Shown: piece after piece, positions 1 through 8,839 of the stretch
Numbering within the stretch: the stretch's first letter is position 1
How the letters are laid out: every line of letters starts with the position of its first letter
Assembly (NCBI GenBank): GCA_048493715.1
Contig: JBGDCZ010000005.1
Coordinates: 19,991 to 83,990, forward strand
DNA length: 64,000 nt
Direction: 5' to 3'
DNA from: Arsenophonus sp048493715
GTDB taxonomy: Bacteria > Pseudomonadota > Gammaproteobacteria > Enterobacterales > Enterobacteriaceae
Program-made: the position numbers and the translations under genes
The notes under the pieces: generated by a model
What the model was told of the DNA's origin: nothing
What the model saw: only the letters and a program-made list of their open reading frames with translations
The model's database searches: none

Positions 1-10
1 GAAAAAGTAG

Positions 11-1522
11 ATGTGCGGTATTGTCGGTATTGCTGGTTTCACACCAGTTAACCAATCAATTTATGATGCTTTAACAGTACTTCAACATCGTGGGCAAGAT
101 GCAGCAGGTATTGCAACAATTGATGAAAATAATCAATTTCGCCTACGTAAATCGAATGGCTTAGTAAAAGATGTGTTTGCTACTCGGCATATGTTGCGTT
201 TGCAGGGGAAAATGGGGATTGGCCATGTCCGTTACCCAACAGCGGGGAGTTCCAGTGCTTCAGAAGCTCAACCTTTTTATGTTAATTCGCCTTTTGGCAT
301 TACATTGACACATAACGGTAATTTAACTAATGCACATGAATTGAGGAAAACGCTATTTGAGACCGCCCGTCGTCATGTAAATACTTCTTCCGACTCAGAA
401 ATTCTGCTTAATGTCCTGGCTCATGAACTCGATCAGTTTGCTCGTTTTCCCCTTACTGCTGAAGACATTTTTACCGCGATTGCCGCAATGCATAAGAAAG
501 TTCGTGGTGCTTATGCTTGTGTGGCGATGATTATTGGCCATGGTTTAGTAGCGTTTCGTGATCCGTTTGGTATTCGGCCACTGGTGTTAGGTAAGCACAT
601 AGTGGGCGAAGATCAAAATGAATACATGGTTGCTTCGGAAAGTGTCGCTTTAGATACCCTTGGTTTTGAGTTTTTGCGTGATGTCGCGCCAGGTGAGGCC
701 ATTTATATTACCGAACAAGGACAGCTGTTTACGCGGCAGTGCGCAGAAAATCCCCAATTAACCCCTTGCTTGTTTGAGTTTGTCTATTTAGCCAGACCGG
801 ATTCTTTTATTGATAAAATTTCTGTCAATAAGGCTCGTTTGCGTATGGGGCAAAAACTGGGCAAAAAAATTGCCCGCCAATGGCAGGATCTGAAAATAGA
901 TGTTGTCATCCCAATTCCTGAAACTTCGTGTGATAGTGCGTTGGAAATCGCTTACATTTTGGGTAAACCCTATCGCCAAGGCTTTGTTAAAAATCGTTAT
1001 GTAGGTCGTACTTTTATCATGCCAGGGCAGCAAGAGCGACGTAATTCTGTACGTCGCAAACTGAATGTCAATCGAGCCGAGTTTCTGGATAAAAATGTGT
1101 TATTAGTTGATGATTCCATTATACGCGGAACAACCTCTGAGCAAATTGTCGAGTTAGCGCGTGAAGCAGGGGCAAAAAAGGTCTATTTTGCTTCGGCATC
1201 ACCAGAAGTACGTTTTCCCAATGTTTATGGTATTGATATGCCATGTGCCAATGAATTGATTGCACATGGACGTGAATTGGATGAAATTCGTCAACTTATT
1301 GGTGCAGATGACTTAATTTTCCAGGATCTTAATGATTTGATTGCTGCTGTTAGAGAGGAGAATCCGGATATCGCCGCTTTTGAGTGTTCGGTCTTCAATG
1401 GTGTTTATGTCACCAAGGATATTGATCAAGCTTATCTGGATAAACTGGAAAATTTAAGAAAAGCTGATCAGCTGAAAGAGCATAATGAAATTGAAAATTT
1501 GGAAATTTATAACGAAGGCTAA
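11..1522 (+). CDS. purF: Amidophosphoribosyltransferase PurF
   Basis: PurF makes 5-phosphoribosylamine from PRPP and glutamine, the first committed step of purine synthesis in the cytoplasm. The 503-residue product is close to the enterobacterial length of about 505. It opens with MCGIVGIAG, so Cys2 becomes the N-terminal nucleophile of the class II glutamine amidotransferase domain. The N-terminal half holds the GHVRYPT and HNGNL glutaminase motifs. The phosphoribosyltransferase half carries the PRPP loop VLLVDDSIIRGTTS near residues 362-375. Only ten bases precede the start, so its ribosome site and the usual upstream gene cvpA lie outside the window. The frame is intact. Identity is secure from end-to-end family similarity. 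Confidence 0.97.
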   Translation: MCGIVGIAGFTPVNQSIYDALTVLQHRGQDAAGIATIDENNQFRLRKSNGLVKDVFATRHMLRLQGKMGIGHVRYPTAGSSSASEAQPFYVNSPFGITLTHNGNLTNAHELRKTLFETARRHVNTSSDSEILLNVLAHELDQFARFPLTAEDIFTAIAAMHKKVRGAYACVAMIIGHGLVAFRDPFGIRPLVLGKHIVGEDQNEYMVASESVALDTLGFEFLRDVAPGEAIYITEQGQLFTRQCAENPQLTPCLFEFVYLARPDSFIDKISVNKARLRMGQKLGKKIARQWQDLKIDVVIPIPETSCDSALEIAYILGKPYRQGFVKNRYVGRTFIMPGQQERRNSVRRKLNVNRAEFLDKNVLLVDDSIIRGTTSEQIVELAREAGAKKVYFASASPEVRFPNVYGIDMPCANELIAHGRELDEIRQLIGADDLIFQDLNDLIAAVREENPDIAAFECSVFNGVYVTKDIDQAYLDKLENLRKADQLKEHNEIENLEIYNEG

Positions 1523-1624
1523 CCTTTTGTTATATTTTAAAACTAAGTTTGATCAGTTAGGGTTCATCGGATATCGTTAAGCCTACAATGCTGAAGTCGA
1601 TTTTATCGTTATTATTGAGCAAAA

Positions 1625-2200
1625 ATGATGCAGAGAATAATTATCGGATTAACAGGCTCGAGTGGGGTTGCTTACGGTATTCGATTACTAGACGTTTTAC
1701 GATTTGTTGCTGACGTTGAAACTCATTTAATCGTTAGTGCAGCGGCTAAGCAAACTTTAGCTCTGGAGACGTCTTACAGCTTACGTGATGTCCAAGCAAT
1801 GGCAGATGTTGTTTATGATGATAGAGATATTGCCGCTGCGATTTCTTCTGGTTCATTTATTACTTCCGGTATGATTATTATTCCGTGTTCAATAAAAACT
1901 TTATCTGGCATTGCTAATAGTTACAATGATACGTTAATTACACGGGCGGCTGATGTGGTTTTGAAAGAAAAACGTAAGTTAATACTTGTGGTTAGAGAAA
2001 CACCTTTACATTTAGGCCATCTTAGATTAATGACCAATGTAGTAGAAATTGGCGCTATACTTTTCCCGCCAATGCCTGCATTTTATCATCAGCCAAAAAC
2101 AGTACAGGATATTATCGATCAAACTGTCAATCGAATATTAGATCAATATGGTATAACCTTACCACAAACTTTATTTACTCGTTGGCAAGGTATTAAGTAA
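1625..2200 (+). CDS. ubiX: Flavin prenyltransferase UbiX
   Basis: UbiX attaches a dimethylallyl group to FMN, producing the prenylated flavin cofactor used by the UbiD decarboxylase in ubiquinone synthesis. The 191-residue product matches the family length (about 189). It shows the N-terminal flavin motif LTGSSGVAYG, the SSGSF segment near residue 80, the PCSIKTLSGI block and the RETPLHLGHLRLM block. Two ATGs are adjacent at 1625 and 1628, and either could initiate. It follows purF by about 100 bases, as in other enterobacteria. Its last bases overlap convergently with the end of the yfcH remnant. Intact ubiX and ubiG in this window fit retained ubiquinone synthesis, in contrast to the wrecked menF and menD. 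Confidence 0.96.
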   Translation: MMQRIIIGLTGSSGVAYGIRLLDVLRFVADVETHLIVSAAAKQTLALETSYSLRDVQAMADVVYDDRDIAAAISSGSFITSGMIIIPCSIKTLSGIANSYNDTLITRAADVVLKEKRKLILVVRETPLHLGHLRLMTNVVEIGAILFPPMPAFYHQPKTVQDIIDQTVNRILDQYGITLPQTLFTRWQGIK

Positions 2201-2795
2201 TTGTTTCTTCCGACAAAGTTAACAGTAATGATTCTAACGCTTCTTTTAAATCCACATAGCGAAATTTAAATCCTGCTTCTTCCAGTCGCTTTGGAATGGC
2301 TTGCTGCCAACCTAACATTAACGCTGCCGCTTCCCCCATAATCGACTTAATAACAAATTCTGGTGTTCTAATAAGAGCAGGGCGATTAAGGACTTCGGCC
2401 AGAATGGTACTAAACTGATCATTATGCATGGGATAGGGAGAAGTAATATTAAACGGACCAGATAGTGAAGGTGACTCAAGCAGGTAATAAATAGCGTTGA
2501 CCATATCGTCAATATGGATCCAAGGAATATATTGTTTGCTTTTGCCTATCGGTCCGCCTAATCTGGCTTTAAAGATCGGTAACAATTTTTTTAGTACACC
2601 GCCTTCTTTTGCCAATACCACGCCCATACGTAACAAAAAAACCCGTGTGTTATCACTTTCGGCTTGTAAAGCCAATGATTCCCATTTTTGGAATAACTCG
2701 CTAGTAAATTCGGCATGTGGCGTATCTGTTTAAGTGACAACGGTTTGTCCTTGATCACCATAATAACCAACAGCTGAGCCGGCTTTTAAGAATTT
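2193..2795 (-). pseudogene. yfcH: yfcH fragment, 5'-truncated SDR-family epimerase-like gene
   Basis: This is the C-terminal two-thirds of YfcH, an NAD(P)-binding epimerase-like protein of about 297 residues whose substrate is not established. Readable landmarks are GSAVGYYGDQG, RVFLLRMGVVLAKEGGVL, PWIHIDDMVNAIYYLL, GPFNITSPYP and the end RLEEAGFKFRYVDLKEAL. The N-terminal third with the dinucleotide-binding glycine motif is absent. A TAA stop interrupts the frame just after GDQGQTVVT (near 2730). The homology ends abruptly around 2790-2795, exactly where the tccC remnant finishes on the same strand. A rearrangement therefore joined a truncated toxin gene to a truncated yfcH. It cannot make a functional enzyme. 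Confidence 0.9.
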
Positions 2796-5116
2796 ATTTT
2801 CTTTAAGTACTTTTTTAGTGTTTTACCTTCTGTTGGATCTAATGATCCTCTAGCGTACTTATTTATAAGCTTATAGCTATACGATGTATACAGTTTAACA
2901 TTTGATACTTCTTGATTTGTTAATCCTATTTCCTCAGATGACGGCAGTGGTGGTAAGCTTCTTTGTTGTTTGTTGTTCGGTAAAGAGAATATTTGCGCAG
3001 CTTCTTGATGCCCTTGTTCAAGAAAGATAGATGTCGCTTTTTGTAGTGCCATTCCATAACTAGGTGTCATGCCTTTATGATCATGCAGTGTCACTGGATT
3101 ATTTCTGACCATTCGGTACAGATTCAACCTGTCTACTGTACCTGCTAGATCCGCACTTAACCATCGTCCCGCCAATGGTTGGTAATAGCGGTAACCGTAG
3201 TAGTATAATCCTATAGCATCACGTTCTTTACCCAAATACCGAATGATTTTGTAGTCCGCTTCAGTTTGATTGCAAGTTGACCATATTGCTGTTCCACCTT
3301 ACGGATAATACTCTTCCTGACTAATAATATTGCCGGCATTATCGACTTCTAGTACTGAGCTACCAATAAGATTATTGTAACTATATCGTACTTGGTTATT
3401 GTTAATGACCGTCGGTTTCTCTTTTTCCCAGTGCAGTACATGCACTTGACCTCGTCCTGCTTGTCCGACTTTAATAACGTTTAGATCTTCTTTTTGTTCT
3501 GTCTCATTTTGCGTGGTGCTGGTATGCAACTCTAGTGTTGGCAGATACAGCACAGACTGTGATTGAAGGTAGTCTGCTATTTTTATTAAATTAGTTTTTA
3601 GCATTCGTTGGCTATTTGCATCGTAGCGATAGCTTTCATTATCACCGAAAGTTCCATCATCAGTAGCTTAAATTCGCCTCGTGATGTCCAGAGCAGGCTC
3701 TGGTTCAATTGCAATTGTTTTTGAGATCCACTGGGTGTGAAGAATACATCTACCACTGTTGGATTTTCTGTTAGTGTGTTAAGCACTGCTCGATTGATAG
3801 ATCGCTGACAGTGATTTTGATAGTGTAATTATTATTAATCACGGGATCACTGTGCCGTATTTGAGTCAGGTTACCGCCGTTATCATAGGTGTAAGTTCGT
3901 GTATAGTTGCTGTATACCGTATTATCTGCTGTTAGAAAGCTGGTGATGCTTTGCTGAATAATATAGCCATTTCACGTCCAGTCGCGTAAACCAGCTAATA
4001 CAAGCTGTCATAGGTATATACTCTCTCAGGTTCTACTTTCTGATTGTGCCAGAAACGGGTTTCTTCGGCGTCGTTACTGATGCTGATAACATTTCCAACC
4101 GGATCATAGGGGTAACGTAGATCTTGTAGTAGGTTGGCTTCAGCAGAGTGACCAGCAGGACGCTCTGTTTTGATAGCAATAAGCCACTGTGTCTCTGGTT
4201 CGTAGTTATATGTAGTCACTATCCCATTGCCGTGTTCTTCTCTCTGTTTCTGTCCATTAGCAGCATAAGCAATTGATTTCACGATGACTTGTTCATTATT
4301 TTCTTTAAGTTTTAGCCGACTGCCTTTTAGCATACCGGCTACATCGTAGGCCATCCATTGTATATTATCTGAAGCATCTGTAGTAGTGAGTACCCGACCC
4401 GTTGCATCTGCATTAGTCTGAGTAATATATTCCTTTTCGTCCAGCAAATTGTCCCAGTCAGATGTATCTTCACCTTGTCAATCGACAGTGGTTGTGATGT
4501 CATTTGCGTTTTTCAGCAGACGAAGGGTATTCGATAACAAAGTACCACTTAGGGCAATGCTATTGTTTGATCTAACCCTGCTGTATCGTAATGGTGAATA
4601 CGTTGATTAGCTAAATTCTGCTCTCGTTTTGCTTTGCTATTACCGCCCCAAATCAAACGTTCGGTAATGTGAGATATCCCGTCCGCTCCCTGTTCAGTAA
4701 CACTTAATAGATAATCTGGTAGAGACGGATCCTCATACTGCCAGCTACAAGAGATGATGTTTATACTGTCATCATCATTAAAATTATTGATGCTAACTAA
4801 TGGCTGGTCAGTGACATCATTTAAAGTGATTGCATTCCTACTATCCACGCCTTTTGTTTGTAATACCTTGCTATTCAGGGTGTTCTGGTATGTAAAATTT
4901 GGCTTTATGCTACCACCCGACTGTTGAATATCATATAGTCGTGGGTCTATGCTTTATGTTAGAAAGCCAAGTGCATTGAATTGATGGTGGGTAATACGTG
5001 TTTCCGTTTTATCTGGTAAGTCAGTATGACTGATAGTACTGTATATCACGAATTGTTAAACAACGATTGTCGTGAACAGTGATCGTCGGGGTTTTATTGA
5101 ATAATGATGTGTTCAT
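2786..5116 (-). pseudogene. TccC-type Tc toxin component (Rhs/YD-repeat), multiply broken
   Basis: TccC proteins are the C components of Tc insecticidal toxins: an Rhs/YD shell that encloses and cleaves off a variable C-terminal toxin. The gene starts at ATG 5116 behind an AGGAG site. The peptide MNTSLFNKTPTITVHDNRCLTIRDI resembles known TccC N-termini, split here as MNTSLFNKTPTITV and DNRCLTIRDI. Later pieces include YITQTNADATGRVLTTTDA, VIVKSIAYAANGQKQREEHG and RPAGHSAEANLLQDLRYPYD. The Rhs core end reads GLYYYGYRYYQPLAGRWLSA then DLAGTVDRLNLYRMVRNNPV (residues around 3080-3220). At least five frame breaks or stops separate the open pieces (4848-4549, 4447-3995, 3786-3598, 3604-3299, 3235-2786). 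The variable tail of about 90 residues stops at the junction with yfcH. The gene is certainly dead; the identification is strong. Confidence 0.9.
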
Positions 5117-5158
5117 TTTGTTCTCCTGTCGGTGTTTTATACAATCACCGACTGTTCA

Positions 5159-6865
5159 TTAAGATGTTAAATCTGTAGCAGTATCATTTTCATCTTCTCT
5201 GAAAGTGAACCAGGGATAGTATTGTTGACGTCGTTCATAGCCTTTAACGGTAACCGTCCGTATTTCAGGTCTTAGCGGATCATAATAATGGGTATCGGCA
5301 TAGTAGTTATCATGGCCGCTATCATCACTAATATAGTGCCAACTATTGCTAAAAAAGTTGATATTGGTGAACAACTAACCCTTTATTATCATATTCTACC
5401 CGGCCAGTTACTGCCCAACGAGTGGTGGTCGGCGCCTGTTTTGCTTCACCGTATTTATTTTTTGCGAAATTGCCAGCTTTAGTGACTACATAAGCATGAC
5501 CAGGGGTACCCGTAGTGCTGTTTGTAGGGGCCTGCCTGCACTATCAATAAAGGTAATTTGTTGTCGTTGCGGCTGTTGATCATCAGGATAATAACGATCG
5601 GTGGTGACTGTTAAAATATAGGGAGAGGGAGGCTACCTTTCCGCATCATTTTGTGGCTGAGTTTTATCAGTTGGTTATTGTTATTCCATAACCAGAGTTG
5701 GTAGCCAATAACGTTGATATTTATTTTATTATCAATAACTTGCTTATAGTCATATGGTGAATTTGTCACTATTGAGACAATATCTTTTGTTGCCTGTTTC
5801 ATCCATGCTTCTGGTGTATAGAAGTAAAATTGGGCGACAGGTTGTGGACTTGGCATGGTTAACGCCATGTCAATTGAGTCGGGAGGAATTAAAGGTAACT
5901 TCTTCCGGATGAGGAAATCCAGTCAATTTTGCCTCTTGGGTACCCCATATGCGGGTTGAAGAAACCCGTCCAAAGGTGTCAAAAGCGGCATAATGGATAT
6001 TATCATTAATATCTATAATCTAATAAAGAGTGAGAAAACGGTAATCATAATCCGCTTGTGTATAGTGACCAGCGGCATCAATCGTGCTTACAATAACGCA
6101 GTAATGTATATCCCATTGATAATTGGTTGAGCCGGTTAATAATGAATGTCGCTGACGATAATGGTAATAGAATGCTTCTGCGCCATAATATTCACTATAA
6201 CCAAGTCGTGTACCCAAATATTTTTATTTTCTTCCTCTGGACGTGGGAAAAGGTATTCGGTTTTGATATAACCCGCATTGGTTAGATATTATTCAATTTG
6301 TGTCTCGTTGAGTACCGGTTCAAATGCGTCAGACTCAGCTGATCAAATTCGGCTTGCTCAGTAAAGGTTACTAAGGCTTGGATGGTAGGGCCGTTATTAG
6401 TTTATTTTCCCCGCCATCGAGGTAGTAAATTTTACTTTGTCCGGCATATTCACGCGGTGTATTTTCACTCAATATACCATCTGGATTTAATAACGATTCT
6501 AGCGAAAATCCTTCAGCTGGTACTTGGCTGGCAGGTAAGGTGATCATATCGGTACGTTGAGCATTAGCAATATTTAATCGCCACTGTTATGGCGTTTTTA
6601 GATGATAATAACTGGTTTGAATTTCGCGAATGCATAATTGTTGTTGCACATCATAACCCTATTCAAAGGCACCCTCTGGCAGCCAGAGCGAAGGTGTTAT
6701 TATACTGCTTGGTCGACGAGGATAATTGATGGCAACATTATGTATTAAGGCGCCGTTGTCATCAAAAACAAGATTAACGTTTTGGTTATAGAGCTGATCT
6801 TCAACGATCTGTTCATAGTGGTAGTCCCATTGTTCTAATGCCATAGATGTCATGGCTAAATATTT
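5159..6865 (-). pseudogene. TcB component (TcdB/TcaC-like), C-terminal part only, multiply broken
   Basis: TcB proteins (about 1,500 residues; SpvB, MidN and MidC domains) form the cocoon of Tc toxins together with TccC. Only the region after the middle domain is present. Landmarks in order are WDYHYEQIVEDQ and LWLPEGAFE near the left edge of the gene, YDVQQQLCIREIQTSYYHLK, ITLPASQVPAEGFSLESLLN, then DAAGHYTQADYDYRFLTLY, PQPVAQFYFYTPEAWM, YADTHYYDPLRPEI and finally YPWFTFREDENDTATDLTS at the stop. These follow TcdB order as I remember it. About five frameshifts or stops break it, and everything upstream of about 6865 is replaced by AT-rich sequence. It lies 42 bases upstream of tccC on the same strand, the usual TcB-TccC order. 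The A component is not in the window. Confidence 0.87.
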
Positions 6866-7256
6866 CTATCTATATCATCATATAATATGTGATTATTTTG
6901 CTATATTTTATTCTGCATTGGTGTTTCTATATCTTATTAATTTTTAATGTTTTTTATATTGTTTATAGGATGCCTGTGTTTTCTGTTGAAAAATTTTATA
7001 TTATAAAGTTGAGTAGCATTAATTATATTTATCAAAGCCTTCTTGGTATATTTTTTAATTTTATTTTAAAATTTATAAATTAAACATTTATTTTTAGTTA
7101 TTATATTTAATTAAATACTAATCATAAAATTTCATCATTCAATTTTTTAATAATTAATTTTATTTTTTATATGTAATTGTGATTATTTTAATTAGAAATA
7201 AAGCTGTTAATTAATATTAAATATAGCAATAAAAAGGAATAATAATTAAAACCTAA
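6866..7256 (+). other. AT-rich spacer between two decayed genes
   Basis: This stretch is extremely AT-rich. The open frame at 6889-7083 translates to low-complexity Ile/Leu/Phe/Tyr-rich sequence with no recognisable motif or ribosome site, so I do not call it a gene. It probably represents fully eroded DNA that once held the 5' part of the TcB gene. No RNA gene or repeat is visible. Confidence 0.5.
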
Positions 7257-8672
7257 ACTCAATATCTGCAGGCAAGCTATCGTAAGCGGTATCCATCAGA
7301 TGAAAATGGCCGAGTAATAATAATGAACCCAGAACGAGGTTTTAGATATGAAAATATGATTTTATTAAATGAAGATTTAATAAATCCTTTTTCTGTTGAA
7401 AAACAAAATGAAAATGTTTTACTCGAATTATATAAAAAAGAAATTGTCGGTGAGTGTTATCAAATTGTTCAGCAATATATTTATTTGACAGATTATATAA
7501 ATAAACATCTTGATGATAAGGACATTGAGCTGATTAATTATATCTTTAGCCAGGTGAAATCAGCAGGTGTTAAGCTTTTGGTTAGATTTGTCTATAAATA
7601 TGGTAACAATATCCCAAAGCCTGAGGTAGAAAAAGTAAAACAACATATGCGGCAATTAAAGCCAATATTGGTTATGCATTCAGTTTGGTTGGATTGGTAG
7701 CTGGGGCGAGCAACACGGTAGTTGTTACAAAGATGAGCAAAAGCAGCAAACCTACCGTACATTTTAGGCAGATTTTATGCCAGCCAACAGAAAAATAACC
7801 ATGAGTTATAAGTCTAATCGAGATATGTTGATTAACTCACTTAGCCCGTTACAGTTTAGTGACAATTTACGTATCGGTTTTAATGATGAGTACTATACCC
7901 TGGATACGCATAAATATGCTGCTGGCAATGACTTTACCTGGGGAAGTGTTGTATAGGCGTAAACTCTATCTATGACATTGAAATGCCTTACAACGATGAT
8001 GGGCGTGATCCTTGGTGCTTTAATGCAATTCTTGCTGATTTCGGCTAGGGAAAAATCTGGCGATTTACTGAATTAGGCGCTTCAACATTTAGTATTATAC
8101 ATAATTTAAATTTATGTATAGCTGCTCTACGTAAGGCTGTTATTGATTTAAAATGGTTTGAAAATGCTGGATTTTTCTGTGATCGAGATTATTTTTGGGA
8201 TCAAACAAAGGCAAATTAACAGCAAGAAGCACCTTTGAATATATTAGAGATCATCTTGGCTATAGGCTGACTGTTGAAGAAGCTACTTACCCATTGTGTG
8301 TTAAAATTGGTAATTATTTTGTATTTTGATTTAAAGTTTAGCCTAGAAAATTATGGTCTTGTCTGACCAGTAAACGTCAGGCCGATTGCTATTGTGTTAC
8401 TAGATGCACAAAATGAGATCATTGCTGGTGCTGAGTTGTGCGCAGCTAGTAGGGAATATATATTTAGTATTTCCTGTCAGGTTTTTAATATAAAAAGCGG
8501 AAAATATATGCTAGCGTTATGGTTACCTGATTAAAGTCCTATGCTAAGAGATCGATCAGAATATGATATACAATTAGCTAATGGAGGAAGTAATTTCAGT
8601 TTAGTTGAAACGGCAGAACATCGCTTTAATATTCTCGCTGAGATACAAATTATTGAATGAAATCCGGTTAAG
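7257..8672 (+). pseudogene. DUF4874/DUF4832-type protein, frameshifted and start-less
   Basis: The reading begins YLQASYRKRYPSDENGRV, then MNPERGF, the hallmark of the DUF4874 N-terminal domain, followed by QQYIYLTDYINKHL and VKSAGVKLLVRFVYKYG. After a frame change come WIGSWGEQHGSCYKDEQKQQ (near 7690) and MPANRKITMSYKSNRDMLIN. The DUF4832 part shows NLRIGFNDEYYTLDTHKYAA, a cysteine/aspartate stretch near 8010 and a C-terminus reading ALWLPD and YDIQLANGGSN. The frame is broken by at least five stops or frameshifts, and a stop lies just before YLQASY, so any start and signal peptide are gone. The family is uncharacterised, often secreted and carbohydrate-linked in annotation; no function is claimed. 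It sits between the Tc remnants and pta and is accessory to the backbone. Confidence 0.75.
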
Positions 8673-8790
8673 TGACGAAAGGGGTTGTCGAGTTGGCAGC
8701 GATTGATTGTAGTTTTACCGTTCATTTAGCTATTAATAAAAACTTAATTACATTGATTAAGCTTAGTAGTTGATTAGCTGTTTAGTTAGT

Positions 8791-8826
8791 AAAAAAGCTG
8801 AAACACAAGGTACTTCAGCTTTTTCG
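8791..8826 (-). terminator. Intrinsic terminator of the ackA-pta transcript
   Basis: An 11-bp perfect stem AAAAAGCTGAA / TTCAGCTTTTT (8792-8802 with 8814-8824) has an 11-base loop. The stem's A and T ends let it work on either strand. It lies 14 bases beyond the pta stop, as expected for a terminator of the minus-strand operon. Confidence 0.85.
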
Positions 8827-8839
8827 TCAGCAATAAAAG

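Noticed and set aside
6889..7083. Hydrophobic 64-codon open frame
   Set aside because: Low-complexity AT-rich translation with no ribosome site; typical of eroded DNA rather than a membrane peptide gene.
7262..7285. Shared CTGCAGGC..GCTATCGT words at about 7265 and 59019 as an insertion-element end
   Set aside because: The similarity covers under 20 bases, has no inverted partner or target duplication, and is probably chance.
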